A stretch of 64,000 bases of DNA from Apoderus coryli (lineage: Eukaryota > Arthropoda > Insecta > Coleoptera > Attelabidae). Below are positions 9,512 through 21,646 of the stretch, piece after piece. Each line of letters opens with the position of its first letter. Positions within the stretch are counted from its first letter, which is position 1. Both the position numbers and the translations under genes were made by a program. The DNA lies in contig OU452201.1 in the NCBI GenBank assembly GCA_911728435.2, positions 8,246,001 to 8,310,000 of the forward strand, given 5' to 3'. The notes beneath the pieces are model-generated. The model was not told the DNA's origin, made no database searches, and saw nothing but the letters and a program-made list of their open reading frames with translations.

Positions 9512-11986
9512 TGCACTAAAAAAAAAAAACAACCAATAATAATTTGTATGGCCTCTGATATTACTCTATTAATGATACCCTGTTGGGGTAATTTGAATCA
9601 CTAAAAAAAGATTTTTCTATTGTCTTCAGATCGTTCCATAATAGCCAATTCGGCAAGATAATCAGCTGTATGGGGATGACCAGATGTATATCTATGCTTT
9701 CTAAGACAACACTGTTTCTATCCTGTCAAACTACACTTTTATGAAAAATGTATTTATTTTTGGGTCATAAAACGTCAATTATGAAATTAACCTTTATAAC
9801 GTTACAAACCGTTGACTCGGAGTAATTATCAATAGATTGATTGTAATTGTGGGACACCCTGTATACAAATCATCCTTGCATACATAGATTTGATGAAACT
9901 TCATCGGCATTTTCAATTATTGCATTTCCAGCAGCATCAAGTTATGAAAGTAGGAAGGGCATAATATTCATAGCAAATTTTCCATCTAAAATTACACAGC
10001 TTTCATTACCCAATGTAGGAGTATTTGAATTCAAACAGATCATTGCACTTTAATTTCAACTTTGTCAAAAAATCGTTTGTTAATAAGCCATATTTGAGCA
10101 AGTTTCCAAATGACTAACAACAACATATGTTTTGTGTTAAACTGATAAATATAGGAGTTTTTTTTATTGACAAAAGCCGCACATACTAAAACGATAAAAC
10201 AGGTTTTGGGGAATTGTTATAAGTAAAAAATAGCTGTTAGATAATATATAGGTATTCAAATGCGGTTTGTTTATCACAAAAAGAGTTTATACTTCTTGAT
10301 GGATATATATTACTTCCGTTATCGTTAAATACAACTTTAAAGTATACAAAAATAAACATAAAGGAAAGCCGGGGAGGTGCACGACCTTCATTCTTCAAAA
10401 GATTTAGTAGTTTATTTTGATATTGTAATTATTTACATAGACGTTGAAGAACCTTGCTCCGACCTACCTAAATTTAATATCTGGATTTATATTATTAAGA
10501 TATATATTTGTTTGTTTTTTCGAACAGTATCTACCGAGTACAGTAGCATTTTACTCTTTCTATCTTGAATAAGATAAATTCAATAAATTCTAAAGTCATC
10601 TTTTATTTTCAGATGTTTTTCTCAAGCCTGCTCCCGCAGAGTATATACAAACTGGGGAATAAATGCAATCCAAGAAGAAAACACATTTTCAATGGCGAGC
10701 AAGAAGTGTAGTTAGTCAAATTTGCATCTTATAGCTTTTATTACAGCTTTATTATATTTAAAATAATATATATATTTGCAGATTGTACTCGATAAATTTT
10801 ATCCTCGGCGTACCAGAAATATTTGGTTAGTTAATAATTAATTTAATTTTTTTTTGGCTAAAAATATTTTTAAAATGTTTAAATAATGTTTTTCCTCCCG
10901 CACACTATATAATATATAAAAAAAATTGCTTTATTTTACCTACTCAACTTCGAAAAAAAGTTGTTGGAAATCTGCTATGGATTTTGATCTCATATTTAAG
11001 AATGAAATTTCCCTGGGTTGGCAACACTGCGTGTGGTTATTCACAGCGTATTACTGAAACACAAAGATTTTAGGTTATGTATGTTTGGCGACGCGAAATA
11101 ATATCGTTCGTATTGTTGGTACATTGTGATAACAGAAAATGCCATGACTATAAACAATAACTCTATTATACGTTTGCATATACAGGCAAAATATATATGC
11201 ATGTATCTGAAAGTTTGTTTAGGCATAGTTGTTAAAAGTGAAATAGAATAGAAACTGGCAGTAAAAACAAGGAAACGAAAAAACATCTATGTAACAATTG
11301 CTAGTATTTGTTGGTTTATACCAGGGATGTACACAACTGAATATTGTCTTAGTTTCTGAATAGTTCTTGTTTAACAACCTGTGGGAAAGATTTTTGATAT
11401 CTAGCACTGTTGCCAGTTTGATGTTACTTAATTATGATACAGTGTAGCTAGATTTCTTTAAGATTTAAGAAAAATAAAAAGATAAAATGAATCATGAATA
11501 TAAATATTTCAAACAACATTTTTGGTTGTGCCAACGCTTCAATATATGTTATAATATGAAAAAACTAATCAAAATAGTTGTTTTTGCATCTCTCCGTGTG
11601 CGAGAAATGAGGATTCAACTCTAGTCAAAACCCAGTTGCCTCGTGTGCAAGCACTGAGTAAACGTTCTTTGTGTTAGATAGTCGTTGGCTATAAAACTTT
11701 ACACATTAGACGCAGCAGCACTTCTTGTGTTTACCAGTCCAAACTAAGGGTCAACTAATTACCGATTTCAAAGGATATGTGCGGTATAAACTTGGGAATG
11801 CCATAGATATCTTTCAAACTGATGCAATTTTCCTGCAGGATTATAATTAATACTATAATTAAGCCCAACTCAACGGTTCTGTTATTATTTTCACTCTGCA
11901 TTTTATTGATAAAATAATAATCGTTGTTTGAAACCGAGAGAAATGATTTCAACTATTTAATTATATCGAAATGAAAATAACTTGAT
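9509..11986. other. Stretch with one isolated transposon-end motif
   Basis: GGGACACCCTGTATAC at about 9850 matches the CAGGGTG-type ends seen elsewhere in the window, but its partner was not found. Short plus and minus frames (10377-10568, 11041-11407, 11755-11952) are A/T-driven and unrecognised. Segment 10610-10670 follows a TTATTTTCAG acceptor-like site but shows no protein family. Confidence 0.4.
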
Positions 11987-11994
11987 ATTATTAC

Positions 11995-13396
11995 CATAGA
12001 AATCTTATATTAGATATGTACTCTAGAATGCTAATTTAATCCAGCCGAATACCAAAAAGTGTAACGGGTATGCAGAGTTTTCACGAACTACGCATGCTCC
12101 TCAGTAACTTATTTTCAGTACAGAGCTGCCATATTTAAAACTATTTTGTCGTTCGCCTTACAGAATTTATGCGACATATCTGTTTTGTAAATAAATCCAT
12201 ATGTTGCGTCATACGAAACTGCTTGACAAAATCAAATAATTAAATGTTATCGGTAAAATTGCATACTGTTTAGTTTTCAGCAATATGAACGAAACATTTT
12301 TTTCCAAATCTTATTAAATTTAGGAGATTTCGCAACAGCGTCTGTTTTCGCAAATGACGTTTCTCGTAGTGGGAATATCTGTCAGAGTCGGCTTCACAAC
12401 AATTCAGATAGGTTTTATAATTGAGTTATGGTTTTATTCGTGGTATATTTTAATTGTTGATAGATATACCTATTTGTGATTAAAATTGTTTTTAATATTT
12501 GTTATTTTGGTTTTAGTTCGTTTATTTAACAAACAACGAGGTGTATAGTGTTGTGGTGTAAAAATGAAGGTCTCATTCCTGGTATTAAATATTTTCAGTA
12601 AGTTATTGTTTCGGGTTTCTAACAGTCTCAGTTTGAGTCAATATGATACCATTGACATGATACTCATAAAAATGAGTCAAGCTAAAAAGCTTGACAAAAA
12701 AAAGACATGATGTTTGGATGCGGGCATTGGGATCCTAGTACAGAAAATGTATGTGATGGGAATGTCATATGCAGTAAGCATTTCGCTGCAGAAGATATCA
12801 TTTGTAGAGAAAATGGCAAGAGGATCACCCTCGTACCCAATGCAGTTCCCAAACTTTTGTTGAAAAGAAGAGATTATGTAAATAAGAGTGGAAGTTAAAT
12901 TCATAATCGTTTGATATCAAGTCACTGTTTCTTGCACCCCTTCTTTGAAGGCTGTAGAGAGGTAAGACGCCTAAGGTGGTTGTATAAACAAACAAATATT
13001 ATATAATAATAAAATAAATAATTAGAATGCTCAAGTCCTTAAGATATTTTCCAGTATTAGAATTTTTACTTATTTCTCGTTTCTGCTTAGATTTATTATT
13101 ATTGGGTTGTACCTGTTAGACAATAAAGTATTTAAATATTTAATGTAATTTTTTATTTCTTAAATTCCTTTATTCCATTTTTTTATTTGAATGTTACCAA
13201 ATGGTAAAATTTAATTTTAAATATACCTATAATATAACAGTAATATTACATTTAATCAAAGCCGGTCCTGTTGAAGAATAAGTTACTGGTGTTCATGCGC
13301 ATTATGGACAGCTCTACACTTTGGGTTACATTTTTGTACTACGGGATTATTATTCTAGAGTATATATATATATATATATAATATAAGATTTCTGTG
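11995..13396 (+). mobile_element. P-superfamily DNA transposon, copy 2 (non-autonomous)
   Basis: It is bounded by CATAGAAATCTTATATTA at 11995 and, read inward from 13396, CACAGAAATCTTATATTA. Both lead through a TA-rich block to TACTCTAGAAT. The 8-bp flank ATTATTAC is perfectly duplicated (11987-11994, 13397-13404). Similarity between the two ends continues about 90 bp inside (for example CAGTAACTTATT on both sides). It is 1402 bp long and nearly collinear with copy 1, with a block of about 170 bp missing after the THAP exon. A polyadenylation signal AATAAA at 13122-13127 survives in the 3' part, so the remnant keeps gene ends and element ends but has lost the catalytic core. Confidence 0.88.
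12536..12898 (+). pseudogene. THAP zinc-finger domain of P-type transposase (copy 2)
   Basis: This is the counterpart of the copy-1 gene. The start codon is ACG at 12536 where copy 1 has ATG, so translation initiation is lost. Exon 1 reads RCIVLWCKNEGLIPGIKYF and ends at the GTAAGT donor (12598). Exon 2 reads MMFGCGHWDPSTENV, VICSKHFAAEDI and AVPKLLL, and stops at 12896-12898. The A-run ahead of it has 8 bases instead of 9, and a small local insertion removes the T-rich acceptor seen in copy 1. Only a handful of residues differ between the two copies (E/K, D/N), so both are fairly recent copies of one deleted source. Confidence 0.75.
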
Positions 13397-13404
13397 ATTA
13401 TTAC

Positions 13405-14600
13405 CCCTTACCTTGTACTGCGTGATCAAAGGGCTCTGGCACGTAGGCAAAAGAGATCACCAATTTGGTTTACGTAAACTTTAATTAGTATTACAAACCG
13501 AGAGTTTCACTTTTTATTTTTATTTTTTCGGGAGCGAACAGTTAATCTTAACGTGTAGGTATATAGCGAGTGACCATTATCCGTCCCGTGCGCACTTGAC
13601 CCTACTCTTCCTCTTCTTCCTTCGGGGACGGCGAAGGCTCAGGGTTGCAAGTATCAAGTTCAAATTATTAACTTATCGAATTAAAGAAAAAGAGAAAACA
13701 AGAATCGCATATCTCTTGACAAATGACAATAATAAGGGAGAAAATTCAGAGCAAAATCATAGACATATATGTATAGACAACAATTGAAAGGGAAAAGTCA
13801 AGGGGGACTGAACAATCGTATTTCAAGGATTTTTTAAGCAGTCCTATAGTAACGGCGCAATGCAGGAACTTAAGTAAACGGTAATAATCAAATCCTGGAA
13901 CTATAACTTCACTTCCGTGTAAATATAACATTAAACTTTTACAAATTAAACAATCGTTATTCCTCTATTCTCGGGCATCATAATTATTATCAGTTGGTTT
14001 TCGAGGAAGGTGTTCATGTATATTTTACAATATTTATCTACAAAATCTTAAATGCAGTTTCTCTGTCTACCGCTAGAACATAAAATACTAGTTTCAGCTT
14101 ATTTTTATCAATATTTTATCAGCAACTTTACTGTGGCTCTATATGGTAGACATAAAATCATATAAAACATTATATTTTCTTGACATAAACCCCAGTAGTA
14201 TACATACCGATATTATACACATTATATAGGTATACTATAATATCTTTCAAGTAACTGGTCAAGATGAATTTAATGACTTACATATAAGCATGTTCAGAAA
14301 GAAATTTAATTACAAAATCGAAAATTATACTTAATTGATTTCCAAAAGAACAAAGATAACAACATAAATATATACGCGGTACACGTGTATGTTTATATAC
14401 CTAGAGCCAATTGATATTTGACTATCCGACATTGTTTAACTTGAGTTTGTGACGATCGTTTATTAATTTAGTACCTTAATTATTTTAGCTTGCTATTGTT
14501 GTAGGCGGTGAACTTTAAATTGGTAACAACTTCTGTTACTGCGCTGATTTGATAGTTCTCTGTTGTTTTGGAGTAAGTTTGGTCGGCGTCTGCAACTTGT
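13405..14600. other. Unassigned stretch
   Basis: No signature was found. The minus-strand frame 13746-13931 and plus frame 13596-13787 are unrecognised. Confidence 0.4.
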
Positions 14601-14604
14601 TCAA

Positions 14605-15095
14605 ATTCATTTTTTTAAATATGGTTCAATACGAGAACCTCATCAGGCATCGTCTATCAGAGATATCCAGATACTATGGATCGCTGCGCACAAAATTGAT
14701 GATAATGATCCCAATGCGTCAATTCGTCATCGTGTTCAACAATTAAACTTGTTGTTATCGAAAATATTTCGTAAAGATGTTAATTTACGTGCTTAGAATC
14801 AACTTGTGCAGGAATAGAGGCCGCACGATCATCGTTCGCCCTGTACAATTAGTAAATAGGCCGAAGGTGACATAATATTGATCTGCAAATTAATTTGAAA
14901 AAAAAAAAAATCAGTGTTGAAACACACTTTTCCTTAAATTGCTATGTCAATAAACAGAATTGCCGCATTTGGAACGATGATAATCCACATGCCATTGCCG
15001 AAAGACTATTACATCCAGAACAAGTCACCGTTTGGTGCGCCTCGCCTTATGGACCAGTGTAATCATTGGGCCAGATGGCTTCAAAAATGATATTG
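14605..15095 (+). pseudogene. Mariner-like (Tc1/mariner superfamily) transposase relic
   Basis: The sequence reads in broken frames: ASIRHRVQQLNLLLSKIFRKDVNLRA, then LVQE with a stop, then RPHDHRS, then after a gap CYVNKQNCRIWNDDNPHAIA with ERLLHPEQVTVWCASPYGPV. These fit, in order, the helix-turn-helix linker, the ...KIQLVQELKP segment and the ...LNGYVNKQNCRIW / VTVWCAL block that follows the first catalytic Asp in a mariner-like family common in insects. The SDEAH box itself is lost near an A-run at about 14900, and several stops and frameshifts are present. Inverted ends were not located. Similarity is from memory of the family consensus; exact clade unknown. Confidence 0.7.
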
Positions 15096-16060
15096 GTCAG
15101 AATATAATAGTTGCCTAACCGTGAGCGATACAAAGACATTTATGCAATTTAAAGATCTGTGCCTTTTAAAATACACACGTTACAATAATTAAATAAATCT
15201 TTTTTGACCAAATCATTAGACAACATTGATCCTTTCGCTCTAATTAAACTTTGGAAAATCTAGTTGGCTCAGCGGACTGGTCTGCTGGAAGAAATTCAAG
15301 AAGGGGCCAGTGAGAGAAAAAAGATGAAATAGTTTTCACTTATTGAAAGCAAGCAGCGAGTCCGTTCATTCTTTCGGAGAAGTTAAATTCGAATTGGTGC
15401 ATCTGCGTTAAAAAATAAAGTTTTTATAACTTTTGTTCTCTAAGCCTCGCAGGAATACAAAAATATTTTGGCGACGTAATTAGTTTGGAGGAATAACATA
15501 TTAATCAATTCGTCTTAACATTTATAATAATACAAAAATCCAGTAATTCTACTTTTGAATTATAATCAAAACTTAAGAGTTGTGAATATAGCATACGTAA
15601 CATTGAAGTACAAATCATGTAAAATAACCTTTGGATATAGTACCAATAGCGCAAACCCCAAGTATCAATAATTTTCCAGTTTCTCAATCAAATAATTGGT
15701 ATTTCGGACTATGAATGTTCCCAATAAATCTTTTGCCCAAAGCTATAACAGTGGAATTGTGTATGCTGGCAAACTATTTTGGGGCTGATATTAAGGTATT
15801 GAATAATGGAATATCTACCATTGTATATTCACATAAACAATTATAGTCACACTGTCATACCTGTGTGTATCATTATTTACGTGGAATTTACAGAATGTGT
15901 GTAGAAATTATTATGTTGATGGTTTTCTGAATTGACTGTGTTATTTGCCATAATATAAAGAGTGTCCCGAAATTAACTTAAAATAATTTAAGGGGCCATT
16001 GTAAAAGCGAAAATAAGATTTTTTTTCATATGAACATATATGGAAAAATGATTCGTTTTT
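15096..16060. other. Unassigned stretch
   Basis: TTGGCTCAGCGGACTGG near 15262 resembles a tRNA A box, but no convincing B box or fold follows. GAGTGTCCCGAAATTAACTT at about 15960 is similar to the outer part of CAGGGTG-type MITE ends. Confidence 0.35.
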
Positions 16061-16197
16061 GTAAATTCCTGACGATGGGTTTTTAGTAATATTTCCGAAA
16101 CGCGCCTCGATATCAAAATGAAATTTGGCACACTTACGTACCTTTGTAGGAGACGCGTTTCGGAAATATTACTAAAAACCCATCGTCAGGAATTTAC
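16061..16197. repeat. Perfect 44-bp inverted repeat (hairpin)
   Basis: Arm 16061-16104 (GTAAATTCCTGACGATGG...) is the exact reverse complement of 16154-16197, with a 49-bp loop. A perfect 44-bp stem is far beyond chance and would form a long hairpin in RNA or single-stranded DNA. The pairing stops abruptly at both outer edges. It may be the core of a fold-back MITE or a recent inverted duplication. Confidence 0.95.
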
Positions 16198-16609
16198 AAT
16201 TGTTATTTTGTACCTAATTTATTATTGTGCATTATTTTGGCGCATACGCTCAGATCTTTAATAGTTTTTTTCAGCCTAAGTGTGTTCATTTGGAATGAAA
16301 AACTCTGGCATAACACTGGTTTTACACATCATATTGTTTTGATTTTTTTGAGCTCTACAAACAAAAAGCAAACAGCAAGGAAAGTGAATTACTGGTTTCC
16401 AACAAACGAATTCTGTTGCAGTTTTGTTTTTGTTAAAGTTGTGATTTTACATGAAACCCACTGCAACAGATATAGCGAGGAGTTTTATATTATTTTCTAT
16501 TTAGGTATAAATATTTATTGACATATTGTGTTGAGTTTTTGTTTGTAAACCTTTTAGTTTCTGCTTTATTATTTATTTTCTTTGCAATATTTTAACGTTT
16601 ATAAAAAAT
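16198..16609. other. Unassigned AT-rich stretch
   Basis: The plus frame at 16225-16521 (98 codons) has no recognised similarity and lies between the inverted repeat and a LINE fragment. Confidence 0.4.
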
Positions 16610-17845
16610 TATACGGATTTTACCAAAGCGTTTGACAGGCTTGACCACGGAATTCTGCTGCAAAAGCTTTCGGAATTTGGTTTATCTGTGGATCTTTTAA
16701 AATTTCTGTCTACTTATCTCCATGAACGTAAATTGTATGTGGAGTACCGTGGTTTCAAGTCCGGTATTATCCGTGCAACATCTGGAGTGCCGCAGGGTTC
16801 TGTGTTGGGTCCCCTCTTATTTATGTGTTTTATTAATGACATTGTTAATGGCGTGAAATGTCGCTCCCTACTCTTTGCTCACCTCACCTCACCTCAACTT
16901 CTGACTGTCCTCAATTGCAGAACGATCTGAATGTCCTGCTTGAATGGTGCATTCAAAACAGGCTTGCCCTTAATTTGGATAAGTGTTGTTCTGTAACTTT
17001 TACTCGTAAGATAAATCCAATAAAATTTGTGTAGAACATTGACTCTGTTCGTTAAAATATGCGATGAGGTTAAGGATCTGGGGGTGCTCTTTGACGCTAA
17101 ACTTAGTTTTGTGGGGCATGTGATCGATGTTGTTTCGTCTTCCTATAAGAGTCTGGGTTTTGTTATGAGAAATACAAAGCATTTTGTGTCACCTAAAACT
17201 CTTATTTTACTGTATAATTCCTTCGTTAGATCGAAATTGGAATATGCGTTGTGTGGAGTCCTGGTTATGCATGGCACTCGAATAGCTTGGAGAGGATTCA
17301 GCGAAGATTTGTGAAATATTTGTGGTTTAAGTGTGACGGAGTGTATCCAACCATGGGATTTCTCCATGATGAACTTCTGGGTCGTTTTAATTTTGTACCT
17401 CTTGATAAGCGTAGAGAATATGCCTCACTCCTGTTCCTATTCAAGATCGTGAATGGCATCATTGACTCTCCGGATCTACTTTCGATGATACCTTTTCATG
17501 CTCCACATACGAGAAGGCGTAATTATGGTTCTAGCTTTTACTTGCCTACCGCACGTACCAACTTGTTGCTCTTTTCGCCATTATTTGAGATGTGTTCTGT
17601 TTGTGACTCGGTGAGTAACGATATTGATGTGTTTTTTAATACCATATCTTATATTAAAAAAGTGTTTTTTAGATAAATATTTGTTGTTAAACCATTCTTA
17701 TTTTGACTATTTTTTGCGATATATTTGTATTATTTATAATTTTGAAACGTGTAGTTGTGTTAATTTTATCGTTTTGTAATGTACCTGCCCTGTAATTGGA
17801 TGTGTTTCTGTCTGGGTAGATGTAATCTAAATAAATAAAATTATA
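16610..17845 (+). pseudogene. Jockey-clade LINE fragment, reverse transcriptase broken
   Basis: It starts at YTDFTKAFDRLDHGILLQKL (motif A, 16610). It continues with FLSTYLHERKLYVEYRGFKS and ATSGVPQGSVLGPLLFMCFINDI (motif B, about 16790). At 16875 the expected FADD box is replaced by a short CTCACCTCACCTCAAC repeat, so the catalytic Asp pair is gone. Later blocks lie in three frames: LLEWCIQNRLALNLDKC, then EVKDLGVLFDAKLSFVGHV, then LERIQRRFVKYLWFKCDG to the C terminus at 17676. The 3' region ends with AATAAATAAAATTATAA near 17845. It is 5'-truncated. Family call follows the order and spelling of these motifs, typical of Jockey-like elements of insects. Confidence 0.82.
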
Positions 17846-17849
17846 ATTC

Positions 17850-18100
17850 AATACATTCAGTAATTTTCAAAAAGTATATTTATTTAGATCAATGTTCCAT
17901 TTGAAATAAGAAAGCTTTCTTTAGTTAATTTTAATTAAGTTAAACAAACTTCTTGTTAAATGGTTATATTAATAAGCACAATTCTCGATGATGATATGCA
18001 GAACGTTGCAATCAATTGTGAGCGGTTTGTTTCTGCTTACATACAAAACATTACTGATTTTGTAACATACCAAACCTTGATCAGAAACAAATTCCTGAAT
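17850..18100. other. Unassigned AT-rich stretch
   Basis: No signature was seen between the two LINE relics. Confidence 0.4.
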
Positions 18101-18109
18101 AACCACTTG

Positions 18110-19330
18110 GATTAAAGGACCAATTCTTCCACTAAACCCATTCAATCGATTAAGTACCAGAACTATTCTGATATAGATAGATTGATGTTTACTTCGTATT
18201 TCGAGAGAGATGAGTACTTAGAGGATATCTACACTTTTGTTTATAATGTTATAGCGGATTTATGTTCCGTAGTCCTTCCTTGCTAAATTCTACAGTGAAG
18301 TTTCTTATGAGTACTTATAGGATATCTACACTTTTGTTTATAATGTTATAGCGGAATTATGTTCCATAGTCTTCCTTGTTAAATTCTATACATCGAAATG
18401 CCTAAGTGTCCAAACACTGACCTACATCAAGTGACATCAAGTGTCTAACTATTGCCGACCGCAACTACGGTCTGTAATTACAAAGCTATTAGAGACACAT
18501 TTTACCATCAAGGGATCTGTGTTCTTGATAATATTATTGGGAGTCTCTCCTGTCTGTTGTATGTTCTCTTTATCGCCCCATCGACACACCGGATGATCTA
18601 AATTAGCCGCAATTATATATATGTTGCTGCAACCATATTAGGTGGATTATGATGAATGTCGATAGTATAGTATGTTTAGAATATGATATTGTTTCAAGTT
18701 TAAGTCTATTTTCACTACTCAAGATGCGTTCGTTTTTAATTTTCTAGCCTATCATCAAAATATTTACAAGCTGATCTCTGGTGTTGATGGCTTTCTCGTA
18801 AGAGACTGCTCTCCTCTAGTAAGTAAAACAACCAAAAAGGTAATGATAGCCAGGTTAATAATTACTGACCTATATCAATCCTCTGCAACTTCTCAAACGT
18901 ATTCGAGACCCTATCAGCATGGCTTCATTGATGGGCGATCATGTGTGACCAATTTCTCATGCTTCTCACTATATGCGAAGACGTGGCATACACTGATTTT
19001 CAAAATGCTTTCGACCGGGTAAACGGTAGACCATTAATTTGGTCCTATTGTTTAAGCTGGGCAGGTTTGGTTTGTCGAGTGGACTCGTCTCATTGTTTCG
19101 GCCATACTCCCTTGAACGATCGAAATTTGTTTCTCATGAAGTTTTCAGGTCACGTGCGTGCACTCAGGCCCCTGGTGTGCTGCAACCTTAGACCTCTACT
19201 TTTTACAATATTCGTGAATGACCTGCATTCACTGAACTGTTGCCGCCTGGCCTATGCTGAACGTAGACTGTGCCGCGCTGCAGAGCGGTTTGAATGGATG
19301 GTGTAATGCCAATAGAGACTGCAACTGAAT
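18110..19330 (+). pseudogene. Heavily decayed Jockey-like LINE, pre-RT to YxDD region
   Basis: Recognisable pieces in order: DEYLEDIYTFVYNVIADLCS (about 18210, linker before the RT), NNxxPISILCNFSNVFE and PYQHGFIDGRSCVTNFSCFS (18860-18970, early RT), AYTDFQNAFDRVNGRPL (about 18975, motif A), then LRPLLFTIFVNDLHSL with LAYAERR (about 19190-19265), where the FADD box reads AYAE. Stops and frameshifts are frequent. An internal 97-bp tandem duplication lies in it (18211 and 18308). The order of motifs supports one old element rather than scattered matches. Confidence 0.65.
18211..18395 (+). repeat. 97-bp tandem duplication
   Basis: TGAGTACTTA...GGATATCTACACTTTTGT begins at 18211 and again at 18308, with high identity over about 88 bp (differences at GAG/TAG, TTT/AAT, CCG/CCA). 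The unit lies within the decayed LINE. Confidence 0.85.
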
Positions 19331-21465
19331 ACTGAAGTATTGTTAGTTACACAAGGTCTAGGATCCCTATTTTATTCTACTACAACTTGGCTGAATAGAT
19401 ACGACCATATTAAGGATCTGCGATCGAAAACTCAAATTTTCAGTGATAATCAGCGGCAACGACATATATAAATTCAAAACACTTCGGCAGTGCTAGCACG
19501 AGTGGTTTTAGAAAGAAAAAGTGACATCTAATGTTGGAACAGGCTAAATTAAACAACAGTCACAATGACTTCGATGGCCAGACAAGAAACATCGTGTTTT
19601 TGTTTGTTATAAAAGACTAATAGAATTATTATGTTCGCAAGTTATATGGTCTCAAGAGAAGGAATCGTATCTTTCAGTGTATATAGAGAATCCAGGAATT
19701 ATATCAAATTTCTACATGTAAATTACGCTTATGCTCATTTCAACGTTTTAAATGTTTTAATTTCACGTGTAAATAATCTCATTATTTCTCCTATGCTTTG
19801 TGCACCATCTTACCTACTTTTAAAAAATGTTAATTAAATTTAACGGGTCTAATTTAGAACAACAATTGCTACAAACCATTAGTGTAACAAACGTGAGCAA
19901 GTAAGCTCTTATTAATTTAATCTCTGTCGCTTTTCCGCTCTATTTCATTATCATCATGCATTTTTAAACGTGTGTTATTTTTGCTTTTTTTTTTTTCTTT
20001 TGTCTTCTCTCGCTTTATTTTTGTTTCACTTCCCTAATTATTCGTCGTTTGACGACACACTAACTATTTAAACGGCTCTGGTTTTCGTTAATTTTCTTTG
20101 GTATTTACATTTGAACATTAAATTGTCATGTTGTATACCTACTTGAATTGTTTATAAGTGAGCCATTTAGTGATTACATGGGCGTACCTAAAAAGAACCT
20201 TATGAGCAAAGATTAATTTAATCTTTGCTATTAGATTATGTAGATATTATTTATGCCCCACCTCTACATACGACATAAAGCGTTCACACTACAATTTCAG
20301 AATGTGAGGAATTATTTAAAAATTCTACAATATACTATAACCATTAGAGAATCTTCGTTCAAACTGTCTAAAAATAACCCTTTTCGGTTTACGAGAATTT
20401 ATACAAACTAATAATTACTACTCCATACCCCCAAGGCGTTTGTGGTGCAGATGTATTAATTTTATGCATAGCTTCACACTATCATAATTTTGTTAAATGA
20501 ATAATAACTAAGCACTGAAGGAAGATTTGTAGGAACATTGTAGCGCCATATTATTCCTAATTACATCTGAGGGAAAATTAGACAAGTATATTAACAACTG
20601 TGAATGTACTGAGATATGTATATGCCATTGAAATTCACAAGGGTAATTTTTAATCAACTATATGAACTGACGGTATATTACCGTTTATTGAAAATTATTA
20701 CTTCAATTAAAAAATTAGGGTATGTCTATGGATATTTAATATATAAATTAATAATCATGAACTGGGCCAAGATTTCCTCGAAAATATTAATTAAACAAGG
20801 TTATAAGTTCAGATAAAGTTTTGTCGAATCGGCCTTCGCTGCAAAGTTATGAGCCCTTAAAGACTAGTCCTGAAATTCAATTTTTTAATGATAACTTTTG
20901 AACCGCCTCGTATAAATTACTGCCATTTTAGTATAATTTACCTATTTAAAACAATGGCATTTCATTAAGGCTGCAGGGGCGTACTGACGTAGGGATTGTT
21001 AACTTCTTTTTTTAATGCGTCGTGCTACTGAGATGTTGAAGCAGTTTTTAACTCTTTCACGTACAGAAATTTTAGGTGAAATATTTTCCTGCTAAAATTT
21101 AGTGGTACAAAGTAAAAAAAAATATATTTAAATCAAACGACGTCTACTCCACAACGAAATTTAAATATACACTCAACTCCTCTTCATAATGGATTACTTC
21201 AGAAAAAAAAAATATATTAAAAAAAAAAAAAATATCACATATATTTGTAAAAAAAAAGTTTAAAATTAGATGATGATTTTTTTGTGAATATTATCGAAAA
21301 GTTTTTAAATACTTGAATGAAATTGATTTCCAAAATTATAGTCATGGGAGGGCGGAAATAACCCATATTTTTTGTCGGTCGAATATTTTACTTTTTGAGT
21401 TCACATTAATAAAAAAATGGAATTTGCTTAAAAAAGGTCTATTATTTTGATAAAACGCTTAGTTT
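19331..21465. other. Unassigned stretch with a short hairpin
   Basis: A perfect 10-bp stem, GCAAAGATTA / TAATCTTTGC, with a 3-nt loop lies at 20206-20228. The rest is A/T-rich with unrecognised frames. The segment 20820-21100 looks like repetitive non-coding DNA (GCAGGGGCGTACTGACG near 20983) but no partner copy is present. Confidence 0.4.
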
Positions 21466-21646
21466 AGTGTTGTCAGAAATTCATTATCTCTTAAAATGCA
21501 AAAGTTAGAGAGGTTTAGAGGAATTGCCGAAATTTGAAAAATGCCCTTTAGCGCCTAAACTAGAAAAGATATTAAAAGGCGGTTTGCAAACGGATTTCCA
21601 CTTCTTTATGTCGGGGTATTCCCATTTCAAAGTGTCACCCTGTACA
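21466..21646 (-). repeat. End of a CAGGGTG-type MITE (copy also at 47256)
   Basis: Read on the minus strand from 21646: TGTACAGGGTGACACTTT, then GAAATGGGAATACCCC, and further in ATATCTTTTCTAGTTTAGG with GCGC and AAAGGGCATTTTT. The plus-strand segment at 47256 has TGTACAGGGTGGGCC, GACACTTTTCAATGG, ATATCTTTTCTAGTTTAGG and GGGGGCATTTT in the same order. The other end was not found. Confidence 0.7.

Noticed and set aside
3577..13396. The two P copies as the two arms of one large inverted composite transposon
   Set aside because: Each copy has its own 8-bp duplication and complete ends, so they are independent insertions.
15262..15300. TTGGCTCAGCGG as a tRNA A box
   Set aside because: No B box at the right distance and no cloverleaf.
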